Shown: positions 42,832 to 51,343 of the stretch, piece by piece
Position numbering within the stretch: the stretch's first letter is position 1
How the letters are laid out: every line of letters starts with the position of its first letter
Source: Bog-756 sp963738545
Lineage (GTDB): Bacteria > Actinomycetota > Acidimicrobiia > Acidimicrobiales > RAAP-2
Reading direction: 5' to 3'
NCBI GenBank assembly: GCA_963738545.1
Contig: CAVTXA010000008.1
Span: 744,001-808,000, forward strand
DNA length: 64,000 bases
Made by a program: the position numbers and the translations under genes
The notes under the pieces: model-generated
Seen by the model: only the letters and a program-made list of their open reading frames with translations
Database searches by the model: none
Told to the model about the DNA's origin: nothing

Positions 42832-45705
42832 TCAGGGAGCGGTCACCGATACGGCCAGGGGGAGGTTCTCTGATGACTGTCCGACGGCGAGCCGGTAGGT
42901 ACCCGGCAGCGTGGTCCAGCCCCCGTTGAGGTAGACGCGGAACGCCGAGGCGGGAACGGTCAGCGTGACCTCCCTCGACTGACCGGGAGCCAACGACACC
43001 GTGGTGAACGCCTTGAGCTGGGCCGGGGGCTCACCGGCCGCCGACGGGTAGGTGAGATAGGCCTGGGGCACGGCGATGCCGGTTCGGGACCCGGTGTTGG
43101 ACACCCGGACACGGAGGCCGAAGCTGCCCTTCGCACTGGACAACGACAGGTGGGCGAGCGTGAAGGTGGTGTAGTCCAGACCGAAGCCGAAGGGGAACAG
43201 GGGTCGGATCCCGTTGGCATGGTCGTACCGGTAGCCGACGTCGAGTCCCTCCGAATAGGTCGAGGTCAGGTTGACCCCGGGCCACTGGGCGGGCGAGGCG
43301 ACCCCGGTGGTAGCCGCCGAGGCGGGAAAGGTCACCGGGAGGCGGCCCGAGGGGTCGACGTCCCCGTAGAGCAGGGAGGCGATGGCGGCCCCGTCCTGCT
43401 CGCCGGGGTACCAGGCCTCGATCACCCCGCTGACCTGGTCCAGCCAGGGCATGAGCACGGCTCCGCCGGTGTCGAGGACCACCACCGTCCTGGGGTTAGC
43501 GGCGGCCACCGCGGCGATGAGGGCGTTCTCGTCACCGGGGAGCATGAGCGAGGGTCGGTCGAAGGCCTCGGCGTTGAAGCTGCCGGCGAAGACCACCGCG
43601 GTGTGGGCCTTGCGTGCCGCGGCCACGGCGGCATCGATCGCCGGGCTGGCATAGGAGAACCCCAGCGTGAGGGAGCTGGCGCCGACCGTCGCCTCGCCGG
43701 ACGGGGTACGCCCGTCGTCGGGCTCCCAGGCCAGCTGGACCCGGTAGGGGTGGCCCCCGGCGAGGGACACGGTCTGGGACCAGCGGCCGAGCCCGTGGCT
43801 GAGCGGATCGGTCACGGCGGTGATCCCGTCGAGCGTGAGGGTGGCGGCGCCCACCCCCTGGAGGGAGAAGGTGTAGAGCCCACTTCGGGGGGGCGTGAGC
43901 GTTCCTGTCCAGGTGGCCGAGACGTCCGACCAGCCCGGAGGGAGCACGACGTGGGTGTGGGACGGTGAGGTGGACCGGCCCAGACCAAACGACTCGATTC
44001 CCCGGCCCAGCGGGTTCTCGAGGCGGTCCACGGGAGCGATGGCGGGAGCCTCGGGGAGGAGACGGTTCGAGGCGGGATGGGGACTGAGGGACACGTCGAC
44101 GGTGGGCTGCACCGACCGGACCGACCGCACCGTTGCCCCACTCGTGGCCTCGTCCGGGTCGGACTGGGTCAGGGTCAGGGTCAGCCCGTGCCCCTGACCG
44201 GATGCCGGTGAGAGGTAGCGGGTGGGGACCGGAGGCAGATTGCCGGTGGTGCTGTCGCCTCCGGCGTAGCTGACCGCCGCGTGCGGGCCGGCGCGCCGTC
44301 GTATGGCCTCGAGCGGTGAGGACGTGAAGGGTGGGAGCACGCGTGAACTGCCGTAGCCGGTGGTCACCGGGTCGGCGGCGGCAGCCGCGCCGATCACGGC
44401 CACCGAGTTGTTGGCCGATGCCCGGAGGGGCAGTGTCGCACCGACATTCCTCAACAGGACAGCCGATCGCTCGGCGGCGGTGAGAGCGAAGTCGGTGTGC
44501 GAGTCCGAGTCCACGGCCGTTCCCGGTACGTCCGTGTCGGCCCGATCCACGAGCCCGTGGGCGAACATGGTGATCAGGACCCGAGTCACGGCCCGGTCGA
44601 CCGCTCCCATCGTCAGCCGGTGGTCGCGTACCAGTTGATCGAGACGGGTCACCGAGGCTGGCTTGAGGAGATCGGTACCGGCGTTGATGGCGGCCACCGG
44701 ATCGTGGACCGCCTCTAGGTCGGATCGTATGAAGCCGGTGAATCCCCAGCCGGCCAGCAGGCTCAGCAGGCCTGAGTCCTGGCACTGGTACGTCCCGTTC
44801 AACTGGGGGTAGGCACACATGGCCGAGGCGATGTGTGCCTGTTTGACGGCGGCCACGAAGGGTGGCAGATACAGCTCCTCGAGGGCCCTGGTCGGTACGG
44901 CCACGTTGAGCACGCCCCGGTCCGTCTCCTGGTTGTACACGGCGAAGTGCTTGGCCATGGCCAAGGTTCCCGTCGACTGGATCCCTTGGGTGTCGGCCAC
45001 ACCCATGGCCGACACCAGCAGGGGGTCCTCGCCGAATCCCTCGTAGGATCGCCCACTCTGAGGCACCCGGTCGATGTTGAGGGTTGGACCCTGGATGACG
45101 TCGATACCCTGTCCGGCGGCCTCGGACCCGAGGACCTGGCCGTACTCTTCGGCCACCCCGGTGTCGAAGGTGGCGGCGATCCCGAGCGGGGCCGGGAGTT
45201 GGGTGACGCCGACGGCGCTGTAGGCCACCCCCTGGGGGCCGTCCTGGAGGGAGAGTGCCGGGATGCACAGGCTCGGCACGCCGGCGTTGATGTTCTCGTA
45301 GGGTCCGGCGTGAACCAGGACGATCTCACCAAGCTTCTCGTGCACCGTCATCCGGCTCAGCACCTCGGCGGCCAGGGCCGAGGGCGGGAGGTTCCGGTCG
45401 AGCGCGCGCTCGAGCCACGGGCACCGGCTGACGTCTGCCGCAGTGGAGGGAATCTGGGGTGGGGTGGCGTTGCGCCCACCGAAGGCGAAATCGGCTGCCG
45501 TGCCACCCAGCGCGCCACCGACCGGTGTGACCGCTACCAGGGCACCCAGCACCACCACCCCCACCGCAATGGCTACCCCCAACGATCGCCGTCGCCGTCC
45601 TGTCGCCCAGCGCAACCCGGTGGGCGTCGACGTGCTGTCAGGTGTGCGATCCACGGCCGCGGCCAAACCTAGTGACCACCGGCACGCGATGGGGGTCAGC
45701 CCCAC
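42832..45705 (-). CDS. Membrane-anchored glycoside hydrolase family 3 protein with PA14 domain
   Basis: A 957-residue exported GH3 enzyme. The N-terminus holds Arg-rich residues then a single helix (SLGVAIAVGVVVLGALVAV, about 41-59) acting as uncleaved anchor or signal. The GH3 barrel shows GRSYEGFGEDPLLVSAM, GTLAMAKHFAVYNQE and FTGFIRSDLEAVHD, where the Asp near 326 is the nucleophile. A PA14-like sugar-binding domain is inserted at about 585-670, the C-terminal GH3 domain follows (PGDENALIAAVAAANPRTVV), and a fibronectin-III-like domain at 845-905 ends it. It probably cleaves beta-glucosides or xylosides outside the cell. The GTG at 45705 is one start; GTG 45654 would give a shorter basic leader. 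Confidence 0.9.
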   Translation of the reverse strand: MGLTPIACRWSLGLAAAVDRTPDSTSTPTGLRWATGRRRRSLGVAIAVGVVVLGALVAVTPVGGALGGTAADFAFGGRNATPPQIPSTAADVSRCPWLERALDRNLPPSALAAEVLSRMTVHEKLGEIVLVHAGPYENINAGVPSLCIPALSLQDGPQGVAYSAVGVTQLPAPLGIAATFDTGVAEEYGQVLGSEAAGQGIDVIQGPTLNIDRVPQSGRSYEGFGEDPLLVSAMGVADTQGIQSTGTLAMAKHFAVYNQETDRGVLNVAVPTRALEELYLPPFVAAVKQAHIASAMCAYPQLNGTYQCQDSGLLSLLAGWGFTGFIRSDLEAVHDPVAAINAGTDLLKPASVTRLDQLVRDHRLTMGAVDRAVTRVLITMFAHGLVDRADTDVPGTAVDSDSHTDFALTAAERSAVLLRNVGATLPLRASANNSVAVIGAAAAADPVTTGYGSSRVLPPFTSSPLEAIRRRAGPHAAVSYAGGDSTTGNLPPVPTRYLSPASGQGHGLTLTLTQSDPDEATSGATVRSVRSVQPTVDVSLSPHPASNRLLPEAPAIAPVDRLENPLGRGIESFGLGRSTSPSHTHVVLPPGWSDVSATWTGTLTPPRSGLYTFSLQGVGAATLTLDGITAVTDPLSHGLGRWSQTVSLAGGHPYRVQLAWEPDDGRTPSGEATVGASSLTLGFSYASPAIDAAVAAARKAHTAVVFAGSFNAEAFDRPSLMLPGDENALIAAVAAANPRTVVVLDTGGAVLMPWLDQVSGVIEAWYPGEQDGAAIASLLYGDVDPSGRLPVTFPASAATTGVASPAQWPGVNLTSTYSEGLDVGYRYDHANGIRPLFPFGFGLDYTTFTLAHLSLSSAKGSFGLRVRVSNTGSRTGIAVPQAYLTYPSAAGEPPAQLKAFTTVSLAPGQSREVTLTVPASAFRVYLNGGWTTLPGTYRLAVGQSSENLPLAVSVTAP

Positions 45706-45718
45706 GGTGCCACTGACG

Positions 45719-45751
45719 GAGGCCGCCTACCGACAGAGGCCGCCTACCGAC
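45719..45751. repeat. Two copies of a 16-bp unit (period 17)
   Basis: GAGGCCGCCTACCGAC is present at 45719-45734 and again at 45736-45751, separated by one base, in the divergent control region between the GH3 gene and metY. Confidence 0.7.
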
Positions 45752-45778
45752 GGAACCCGCTCCTGACGCGGTTCCGTC
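45749..45778. promoter_or_regulatory. Strong hairpin in the GH3-metY intergenic region
   Basis: GACGGAACCCGC (45749-45760) pairs with GCGGTTCCGTC (45768-45778), leaving one bulged C and a 7-base loop. It could stop read-through of the divergent transcripts or act as an attenuator for metY. No T-run follows on either strand. Confidence 0.5.
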
Positions 45779-45838
45779 GTTCCAGCACGCTCCGGCGCCG
45801 GAGCCTTCGTCGGGAGCCGGTTGGCGCTGCGAGGACTA

Positions 45839-45844
45839 GTTGAC
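45839..45844 (+). promoter_or_regulatory. -35-like TTGACC upstream of metY
   Basis: TTGACC stands in a short AT-rich patch (AAATTTGTCGGGTTTGA) about 92 bases before the metY ATG. The AT-rich patch is unusual for this DNA and may be a regulator site; no convincing -10 partner was fixed. Confidence 0.35.
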
Positions 45845-45935
45845 CAAATTTGTCGGGTTTGAGAGGATGGGGCCAGAGAACGCCGACCCGTGCTGGCGAA
45901 CGACGCCGAGGGACCGTTCCGAGGAGACCACTGCC

Positions 45936-47234
45936 ATGTCCGAATGGGGATTCGAAACTCGTCAGATCCACGCCGGTGCCGTGCCCGACCCCACCACCGG
46001 GGCACGGGCCGTACCCATCTACCAGACCACCAGCTACACCTTCCGGGACACCGCCCATGCCGCCGCACTCTTCGGGCTGGAGGAGCTCGGCAACATCTAC
46101 ACCCGGATCATGAACCCGACCCAGGCCGTATTCGAGGAGCGGGTGGCCGCCCTCGAGGGGGGTGTGGCGGCGCTGGCCGTGGCCAGCGGACAGGCGGCGG
46201 AGACGATTGCGCTCCTCAACCTGGCGGAGAACGGTGGCCACATCGTCTCGTCGGCGTCGCTCTACGGAGGGACCTACAACCTCCTGCACTACACCTTGCC
46301 CAAGTTCGGGATCGAGGTGACGTTCGTGGACGACCCGGACGACTTCGATGCCTGGCGCGCTGCCGTCCGTCCCAACACCAAGGCCTTCTACGCCGAGACC
46401 CTCGGTAACCCCAAAGGCGACGTCCTCGACTTCGAGCAGGTGGCGTCCATCGCCCACGAGCACAAGATCCCCCTGGTGGTGGACAACACGGTGGCCACGC
46501 CGTACCTGTGCCAGCCACTCCGACACGGTGCCGACATCGTCGTGCACTCGGCCACCAAGTTCATCGGCGGCCACGGCACGTCCATCGGCGGGATCATCGT
46601 CGACGGCGGCACCTTCGACTACGAGGGCAGCGGTCGGTTCCCCGGATTCACCGAGCCCGATCCCAGCTACCACGGCCTCGTGTTCGGGCAGCTGCCCGAG
46701 AGCCTGTTCCCGGCGCGCTTCGTGCTGAAAGCCCGACTGCAGTACCTCCGCGACATCGGGGCGTCCATCGCCCCCCTCAACTCGTTCCTCTTCCTCCAGG
46801 GCCTGGAGACCCTCAGTCTCCGGATGGAACGCCACGTCCAGAACGCCACGGCCGTGGCCGAGTGGCTGGAGGCCCGCGACGATGTGCCCTGGGTCTTCTA
46901 CCCGGGCCTGGCCTCGAGCCCCTGGCACGAGCGCCAGCAGCGGTACCTGCCCAACGGGGGAGGGGCGATCCTCGCCTTCGGTATCACCGGCGGCGCCGAG
47001 GCGGGCAAGACCTTCATCGAGGGACTCGAGCTCTTCAGCCACCTGGCCAACGTCGGTGACGTCCGCAGCCTGGCCATCCACCCGGCCTCGACCACCCACT
47101 CCCAGCTGACCGAGGCCGAGCAGGGGACCACCGGCGTCACGCCGGACCTGGTCCGGCTCTGCATCGGTCTCGAGTCGATCGAGGACATCATCGCCGACCT
47201 CGAGGCGGGGTTCCGCTCCATCAAAGCTACGTGA
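45936..47234 (+). CDS. metY: O-acetylhomoserine sulfhydrylase
   Basis: A 432-residue PLP enzyme of the Cys/Met metabolism family, making homocysteine from O-acetylhomoserine and sulfide. FETRQIHAGAVPDPTTGARA starts it; YTRIMNPTQAVFEERVAALE and ASGQAAETIALLNL form the PLP phosphate region; VVDNTVATPYLCQPL is near 175-190; the PLP lysine is in VVHSATKFIGGHGT at about 209; the C-terminal AIHPASTTHSQLTEAEQ follows. The long form (over 420 residues) distinguishes it from MetB/MetC. GAGGAGA before the ATG at 45936 fixes the start over an upstream in-frame ATG at 45840. The stop overlaps metX (GTGA). Confidence 0.96.
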   Translation: MSEWGFETRQIHAGAVPDPTTGARAVPIYQTTSYTFRDTAHAAALFGLEELGNIYTRIMNPTQAVFEERVAALEGGVAALAVASGQAAETIALLNLAENGGHIVSSASLYGGTYNLLHYTLPKFGIEVTFVDDPDDFDAWRAAVRPNTKAFYAETLGNPKGDVLDFEQVASIAHEHKIPLVVDNTVATPYLCQPLRHGADIVVHSATKFIGGHGTSIGGIIVDGGTFDYEGSGRFPGFTEPDPSYHGLVFGQLPESLFPARFVLKARLQYLRDIGASIAPLNSFLFLQGLETLSLRMERHVQNATAVAEWLEARDDVPWVFYPGLASSPWHERQQRYLPNGGGAILAFGITGGAEAGKTFIEGLELFSHLANVGDVRSLAIHPASTTHSQLTEAEQGTTGVTPDLVRLCIGLESIEDIIADLEAGFRSIKAT

Positions 47235-48361
47235 CCTCGGGCCCGTACCCGGGGGTATGGGCACAGGGTGACGATCCGGGAGATCGTCGGTTCGTCACGC
47301 TCTTCGGCGCCGGCGCGCCGGGCCTCGACCTCGAAGGGGGTGGGCACCTCCCCGAGGTCACGGTGGCCTACGAGACGTGGGGTGTGCTCGACTCCGACCG
47401 GGCCAACGCCGTGCTCGTGTTGCATGCCCTCACCTTGGACTCCCACGCCGTCGGGCCTGCCGGTCCGGGACATCCCACCGTCGGCTGGTGGGAGGGGATG
47501 ATCGGCCCGGGCGCCCCGATCGACACCGACCGCTACTTCGTGGTGTGCCCGAACGTGCTGGGGGGCTGCCAGGGAACCACCGGGCCGGCATCACCGGCAC
47601 CGAACGGCGCGGCGTGGGGATCACGCTTCCCCTTGGTCACCATCCGCGACCAGGTGACGGTGGAGGCGGCCCTCGCCGATCACCTGGGGATTGCCGTGTG
47701 GTCGGGTGTGGTGGGGGGCTCGATGGGGGGGATGCGCGTCCTCGAGTGGTGCGTGGGCCATCCCGACCGGGTCGAGCGGGCGCTCGTACTGGCGGTCGGG
47801 GCCATGGCCACGGCCGGTCAGATCGCCTTGTGCTCCCTGCAGATCAGGGCCATCACCTCCGATCCCGCCTACGCCGGTGGGGACTACTACGGCTCCGGGG
47901 ATCGCCCGAGCGAGGGCCTGTCCCTGGCCCGCGGCATCGGGCAGTTCAGCTACCGCACCGACCTCGAACTGGAGAGCCGGTTCGGCCGGACCGCCCAGGA
48001 GGCGGAGGATCCCCGCAAGGGCGGAAGGTTCGCCGTGGAGTCCTACCTCGACCACCAAGGGGACAAGCTGGCTCGACGATTCGATCCCAACTCCTACATC
48101 GTCCTGAGCGAGGCCATGAACCACCATGACGTGGGCCGAGGTCGCAACGGGGTGGCCCGGGCCCTGGCCTCGGTCCGGGCCGAGGTGGCCGTGGCCGGAA
48201 TCGCCTCGGACCGCCTCTACCCGATCGGCCTGCAGCACCAGCTGGCCCGGATGATTCCCGGTGACCGGCCCGTCAACGTGATCGAGTCCCCCTCGGGGCA
48301 CGACGGGTTCCTGTTGGAGATCGATCAGGTCGGCGCCGTGGTGGCGTCGCTTCTGGCCTGA
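47231..48361 (+). CDS. metX: Homoserine O-acetyltransferase
   Basis: A 376-residue alpha/beta-hydrolase-fold acyltransferase that activates homoserine for MetY. The nucleophile elbow GGSMGGMRVLEW places Ser near 163; NVLGGCQGTTGPASP and ALTLDSHAVGP are family motifs; the catalytic Asp/His lie in the C-terminal SDRLYP and SPSGHDGFLLE. The start is GTG 47231, overlapping the metY stop, so both are co-translated in the order metY-metX known from other actinobacteria. It ends 190 bases before the next gene, where an AT-rich promoter patch lies. Confidence 0.95.
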   Translation: MTSGPYPGVWAQGDDPGDRRFVTLFGAGAPGLDLEGGGHLPEVTVAYETWGVLDSDRANAVLVLHALTLDSHAVGPAGPGHPTVGWWEGMIGPGAPIDTDRYFVVCPNVLGGCQGTTGPASPAPNGAAWGSRFPLVTIRDQVTVEAALADHLGIAVWSGVVGGSMGGMRVLEWCVGHPDRVERALVLAVGAMATAGQIALCSLQIRAITSDPAYAGGDYYGSGDRPSEGLSLARGIGQFSYRTDLELESRFGRTAQEAEDPRKGGRFAVESYLDHQGDKLARRFDPNSYIVLSEAMNHHDVGRGRNGVARALASVRAEVAVAGIASDRLYPIGLQHQLARMIPGDRPVNVIESPSGHDGFLLEIDQVGAVVASLLA

Positions 48362-48505
48362 CGATCTCCCGACGGGGCGCCCCTCCTCCCAGCACGTCAG
48401 TCCGGTCACCGGGGGTGACTCAGGGGCAGCACCCGGTTCGTGGTGATCCACGCGCCTCCGAGAACAAGCAGTCCGCAACCTTGTGATCCGCCTGGCTTGA
48501 ATGCC

Positions 48506-48535
48506 TGTAAGCTTTCTTGTAATGTAAGTATGTAA
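48506..48535 (+). promoter_or_regulatory. Four TGTAA repeats in an AT-rich promoter patch
   Basis: TGTAA occurs at 48506, 48518, 48523 and 48531 in a 40-base AT-rich island just upstream of the start at 48552. TGTAAT at 48531-48536 could also serve as -10. The repeated direct half-sites suggest binding of a regulator. Confidence 0.4.
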
Positions 48536-48551
48536 TCAACTGGAGGCAGCG

Positions 48552-49142
48552 ATGGAGTATGCAGCAGGTAGTGGACGTCGATCAAGGGGTCGTCCCGGCC
48601 GACCGGTCGGTGGTCCGGGGGAGGAGAGGCCCTCGGTGGACGGTCTGGCCGGCTGGTTGGCCGGTCGGCTCCCCGACGCCTGGTTCGAGGACGCACCCCA
48701 CCTGGTGGTGGACCGGGACGAAATCCTGATCGTCGGGACGGTGTCGTCACCCGAGGTGCCCGAGGGGGCCGACGAGGTGACGACGGCCGCAGCCGAATCC
48801 GGCCGCATCGCCCGCTTCCGAGAGGAGACCCGTGAGGAGCGCATCGCCGTGGCCCGGCAGGCCGAACACCTCTATGGGCGCAACATCGCCTGGGGGGCGA
48901 GGGCCGGGGGTACCACCCAGGTGTTCACCAACGCCTCGGTCCCCGTCATGACCCGCCTACGCCAACCCGAACGGGTGGTCCTCGACACCCTGGTCGACAG
49001 CGGCGTGGCCCGGAGCCGCTCCGACGCCCTGCTGTGGTGCGTCAAGCTGGTGGCATCCAACGCCGACACCTGGTTGGCCGACCTGCGGTCGGCCATGGAA
49101 TCGGTGGAGACGGTGCGTCAGCAGGGTCCGAACGTGGCCTGA
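48552..49142 (+). CDS. Conserved actinobacterial protein, unknown function
   Basis: A 196-residue protein. After a basic Gly/Arg-rich leader comes WLAGRLPDAWFEDAPHLVVD, then DEILIVGTVSSPEV, a charged helix (RIARFREETREERIAVARQAE) and a C-terminal helical part RQPERVVLDTLVDSGVARSR followed by SDALLWCVKLV. The last segment looks like a ribbon-helix-helix or similar small nucleic-acid-binding unit. I have seen this arrangement in many actinobacterial hypothetical proteins but know of no function. GGAGG directly before ATG 48552 fixes the start. The upstream AT-rich repeat patch suggests tight control. Confidence 0.8.
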   Translation: MEYAAGSGRRSRGRPGRPVGGPGEERPSVDGLAGWLAGRLPDAWFEDAPHLVVDRDEILIVGTVSSPEVPEGADEVTTAAAESGRIARFREETREERIAVARQAEHLYGRNIAWGARAGGTTQVFTNASVPVMTRLRQPERVVLDTLVDSGVARSRSDALLWCVKLVASNADTWLADLRSAMESVETVRQQGPNVA

Positions 49143-49246
49143 GGCCGCGGGCGGCCCAGCGCTGGGGGTTGCGGGCCCGGTGACCAGCGGGGCGGGGTTC
49201 GGCCCGACACCGGTCCGTGGTCGAGCGGCCATGCCATACTCGCCCG

Positions 49247-49297
49247 ATGACCGAAGCGCCCGAACGAGGTCGAGTTGCCGATCGCCCCGTCCACTGA
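49247..49297 (+). CDS. Possible leaderless 16-residue upstream peptide
   Basis: ATG 49247 lies 6 bases behind CATACT (49235-49240) and opens a 16-codon ORF that ends inside the first codons of the hydrolase gene, in another frame. Support is positional only. Confidence 0.2.
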   Translation: MTEAPERGRVADRPVH

Positions 49298-50075
49298 GGC
49301 CGAGCTCTACTACGAGCTGAGCGGGTCAGGGCCCCGCCTGGTCTTCGTCAACGGCTCCGGTTCGACGTTGGCAGAGGCGCAGCTGCTCACCGGTGTACTC
49401 GCCCAGCGCTCCGAGGTCCTGGCCTTCGACTACCGGGGGCTGGGACGGAGCAGCGAGGTGACCGGTAGCTACACCATGGCGGACTGTGCCGCCGACACCG
49501 CCGCCGTGATGGACGCCGCCGGATGGGCCGCCGCCGCCGTCGTCGGCATCAGCTTCGGAGGGATGGTGGCCCTCGAGCTGGCCGTGACCCAACCCCGACG
49601 GGTGGAGCGGTTGGCCCTGCTGTGCACGTCGGCCGGGGGGGCGGGTGGTTCGTCCTATCCGTTGCATGAGCTGGCCGGCCTCGATCCCGAGATCAGCCAG
49701 CTCAGGCGCCGCTCGCTGATGGACACCCGGTTCGACGATGCCTGGTTGGCCTCCCACCCGAGCGACCAGGCCCTGGTCACGGCCATGGCATCCCGGGCGG
49801 CGGGTCCCGACCATCCCCGTGCGGCCGGGATCCATGCGCAGCTCCAGGCCCGCCGAGGGCACGACACCTGGGACCGCCTGGGGGCCATCACCTGCCCCAC
49901 GTTCATCGGATGCGGTCGCTACGACGGGATCGCCCCTGAGGCCAACAGTCGAGCCTTGGCATCACGGATCGCCCAGGCCGAACTGCATGTCTACGAAGGC
50001 GGCCACGCCTTCCTGGGCCAGGATCGGTCCGCGTTCGCCGACCTGTCCAGATTCCTTGGGTCGGGCGCGGCCTAA
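49275..50075 (+). CDS. Alpha/beta hydrolase
   Basis: A 266-residue hydrolase with an alpha/beta fold. LVFVNGSGSTLAEAQLL is the oxyanion region (HG replaced by NGSG), FDYRGLGRSSEV follows, the nucleophile elbow VVGISFGGM has Ser near 93, CGRYDGIAPEANSRAL carries the acid and EGGHAFLGQ the His. The order resembles lactonase/3-oxoadipate enol-lactonase-like enzymes, but the substrate is unknown. The start is TTG 49275 with GAGGTCGAG just upstream; the true start may be masked by the tiny overlapping ORF. Its stop overlaps the end of the convergent MpaB-like gene by four bases. Confidence 0.85.
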   Translation: MPIAPSTEAELYYELSGSGPRLVFVNGSGSTLAEAQLLTGVLAQRSEVLAFDYRGLGRSSEVTGSYTMADCAADTAAVMDAAGWAAAAVVGISFGGMVALELAVTQPRRVERLALLCTSAGGAGGSSYPLHELAGLDPEISQLRRRSLMDTRFDDAWLASHPSDQALVTAMASRAAGPDHPRAAGIHAQLQARRGHDTWDRLGAITCPTFIGCGRYDGIAPEANSRALASRIAQAELHVYEGGHAFLGQDRSAFADLSRFLGSGAA

Positions 50076-51016
50076 CCGGCCGCGGTCACCGGCTCCCCCT
50101 GCTCGTCGGCCTCGGTGGCACGAGGGGGAGTAGCCACCCAACGAAGGGCGGTGGCGAACGCCCGGGCTGCGGGTCGGACGGCCAGCCGGTCACCGACGGG
50201 GAGTTGGGCCAGATGCAGCTGTCGCCGGGCCCACCGTGGAAGGACGCCCTGGGCCGCGGCCACCAACAGTCCATACGTGGTGATCTCGTGAGGCCACCGG
50301 CCCACACCGCGCACGACGAAGTTGCGGGCCACCCGGGCCTCGCGGGTGAGCCGCAGCTCCGGGCGGACGCTGTCGAAGTAGGCATCGAGGGCGACCACGC
50401 TGCGGGGGACGTGGTCGGCACCCAGCGCCAGGGCCACCCGGGCCATCTCGTGGACGTATCGATCCTGGTCGTCGACGGTCAGTGGGCGGGGCCCATAGGC
50501 CACCGCGGCGTTCAGGAAGCTCCTCACCTCAGCAGCATGCACCCAGAGGATCAGGTCGGGGTCGCTGGCTGCATAGGGACGGCCGTCCGGTGCGATGCCC
50601 ACCACGTAGTCGTGCACGCTCCTTACCCGGGCGATGGCCGCCTCGGCCTCGGGGCGGGAGCAGAAGGTGGTCGTCCCGAGGAAGCTGGCGGTGCGCTCCA
50701 GGCGCCCGAGCGGGTCCTGGCGGTAGTTGGAGAACTCGGCGACACCAGCCATGGCCAGTGGGTGGAGCATCTGGAACAGGAGGGCGGCGACGCCGCCGAT
50801 GAGCATGGCGGGAAGGTCCGAGTGGATCCGCCGGGTGACGGAGCCGGGCTCGAAGTAGGCCTCGTTCGGATCGTTGCAGGGGAGGCGGGCCTCTCCGGTG
50901 ATCCCGAGCGAACGACGGACCTGGTGCTGCATGCGGGCCCGGACCCGCCGCACGGAGTCCGCGGTGACCAGCTCGCCCATGGCCCGGGCGTCATCCATGG
51001 GTGGGATCCGGTACAT
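50072..51016 (-). CDS. MpaB/DUF2236 (oxygenase-like) family protein
   Basis: A 314-residue helical protein of the DUF2236 family, related to latex clearing protein and MpaB oxygenases. RRIHSDLPAMLIGGVAALLF and QMLHPLAMAGVAEFSNYRQD contain two His typical of the haem or metal site, and LILWVHAAEVRSFL gives the conserved His after a Trp. DRYVHEMARVALALGADHVP follows. The activity in actinobacteria is not established. The ATG at 51016 is used; a second ATG at 50998 (MDDARAMGEL) is equally good. It is convergent with the hydrolase, with a 4-base overlap of the stop codons. Confidence 0.88.
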   Translation of the reverse strand: MYRIPPMDDARAMGELVTADSVRRVRARMQHQVRRSLGITGEARLPCNDPNEAYFEPGSVTRRIHSDLPAMLIGGVAALLFQMLHPLAMAGVAEFSNYRQDPLGRLERTASFLGTTTFCSRPEAEAAIARVRSVHDYVVGIAPDGRPYAASDPDLILWVHAAEVRSFLNAAVAYGPRPLTVDDQDRYVHEMARVALALGADHVPRSVVALDAYFDSVRPELRLTREARVARNFVVRGVGRWPHEITTYGLLVAAAQGVLPRWARRQLHLAQLPVGDRLAVRPAARAFATALRWVATPPRATEADEQGEPVTAAG

Positions 51017-51343
51017 CGACCCGGACCCTACCGGCCCTTCGCCCCGCGACCGAGCGCGGTAGTCGATGGACCGAGGGTTCCCGGAGGGTGGGCTGGGTCC
51101 GGGCCTCGGCGCCGCACCCAGTGATCGTCCGGCTGAGGATCCCGGAGCCCCACACGAATGCAGTCATCCCGGTCATGCCGGTGACGGCGGGGCAGACCCC
51201 TCCGGCCCCCTGTGGGGCTGGTGGGGCTCCTTGGTTGGGCGGCAGGGATCAATGGGGACCGCGGCCGGGCATCCAATCCGGGCCGGTCTGGTCAACGGCC
51301 GGTCGAGATCCCGGTGACCTGACCGGGATACTGTCCTTGGTCC
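51017..51343. other. Divergent intergenic region of 327 bases
   Basis: Between the MpaB-like gene (minus) and the thioesterase gene (plus). On the plus side TACTGT (51329-51334) lies 9 bases before ATG 51344. The rest shows only Pro/Arg-rich shadow frames and no RNA gene or repeat that I can identify. Confidence 0.5.
51329..51334 (+). promoter_or_regulatory. -10 box TACTGT, leaderless type
   Basis: TACTGT ends 9 bases before the thioesterase ATG at 51344. Confidence 0.4.
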
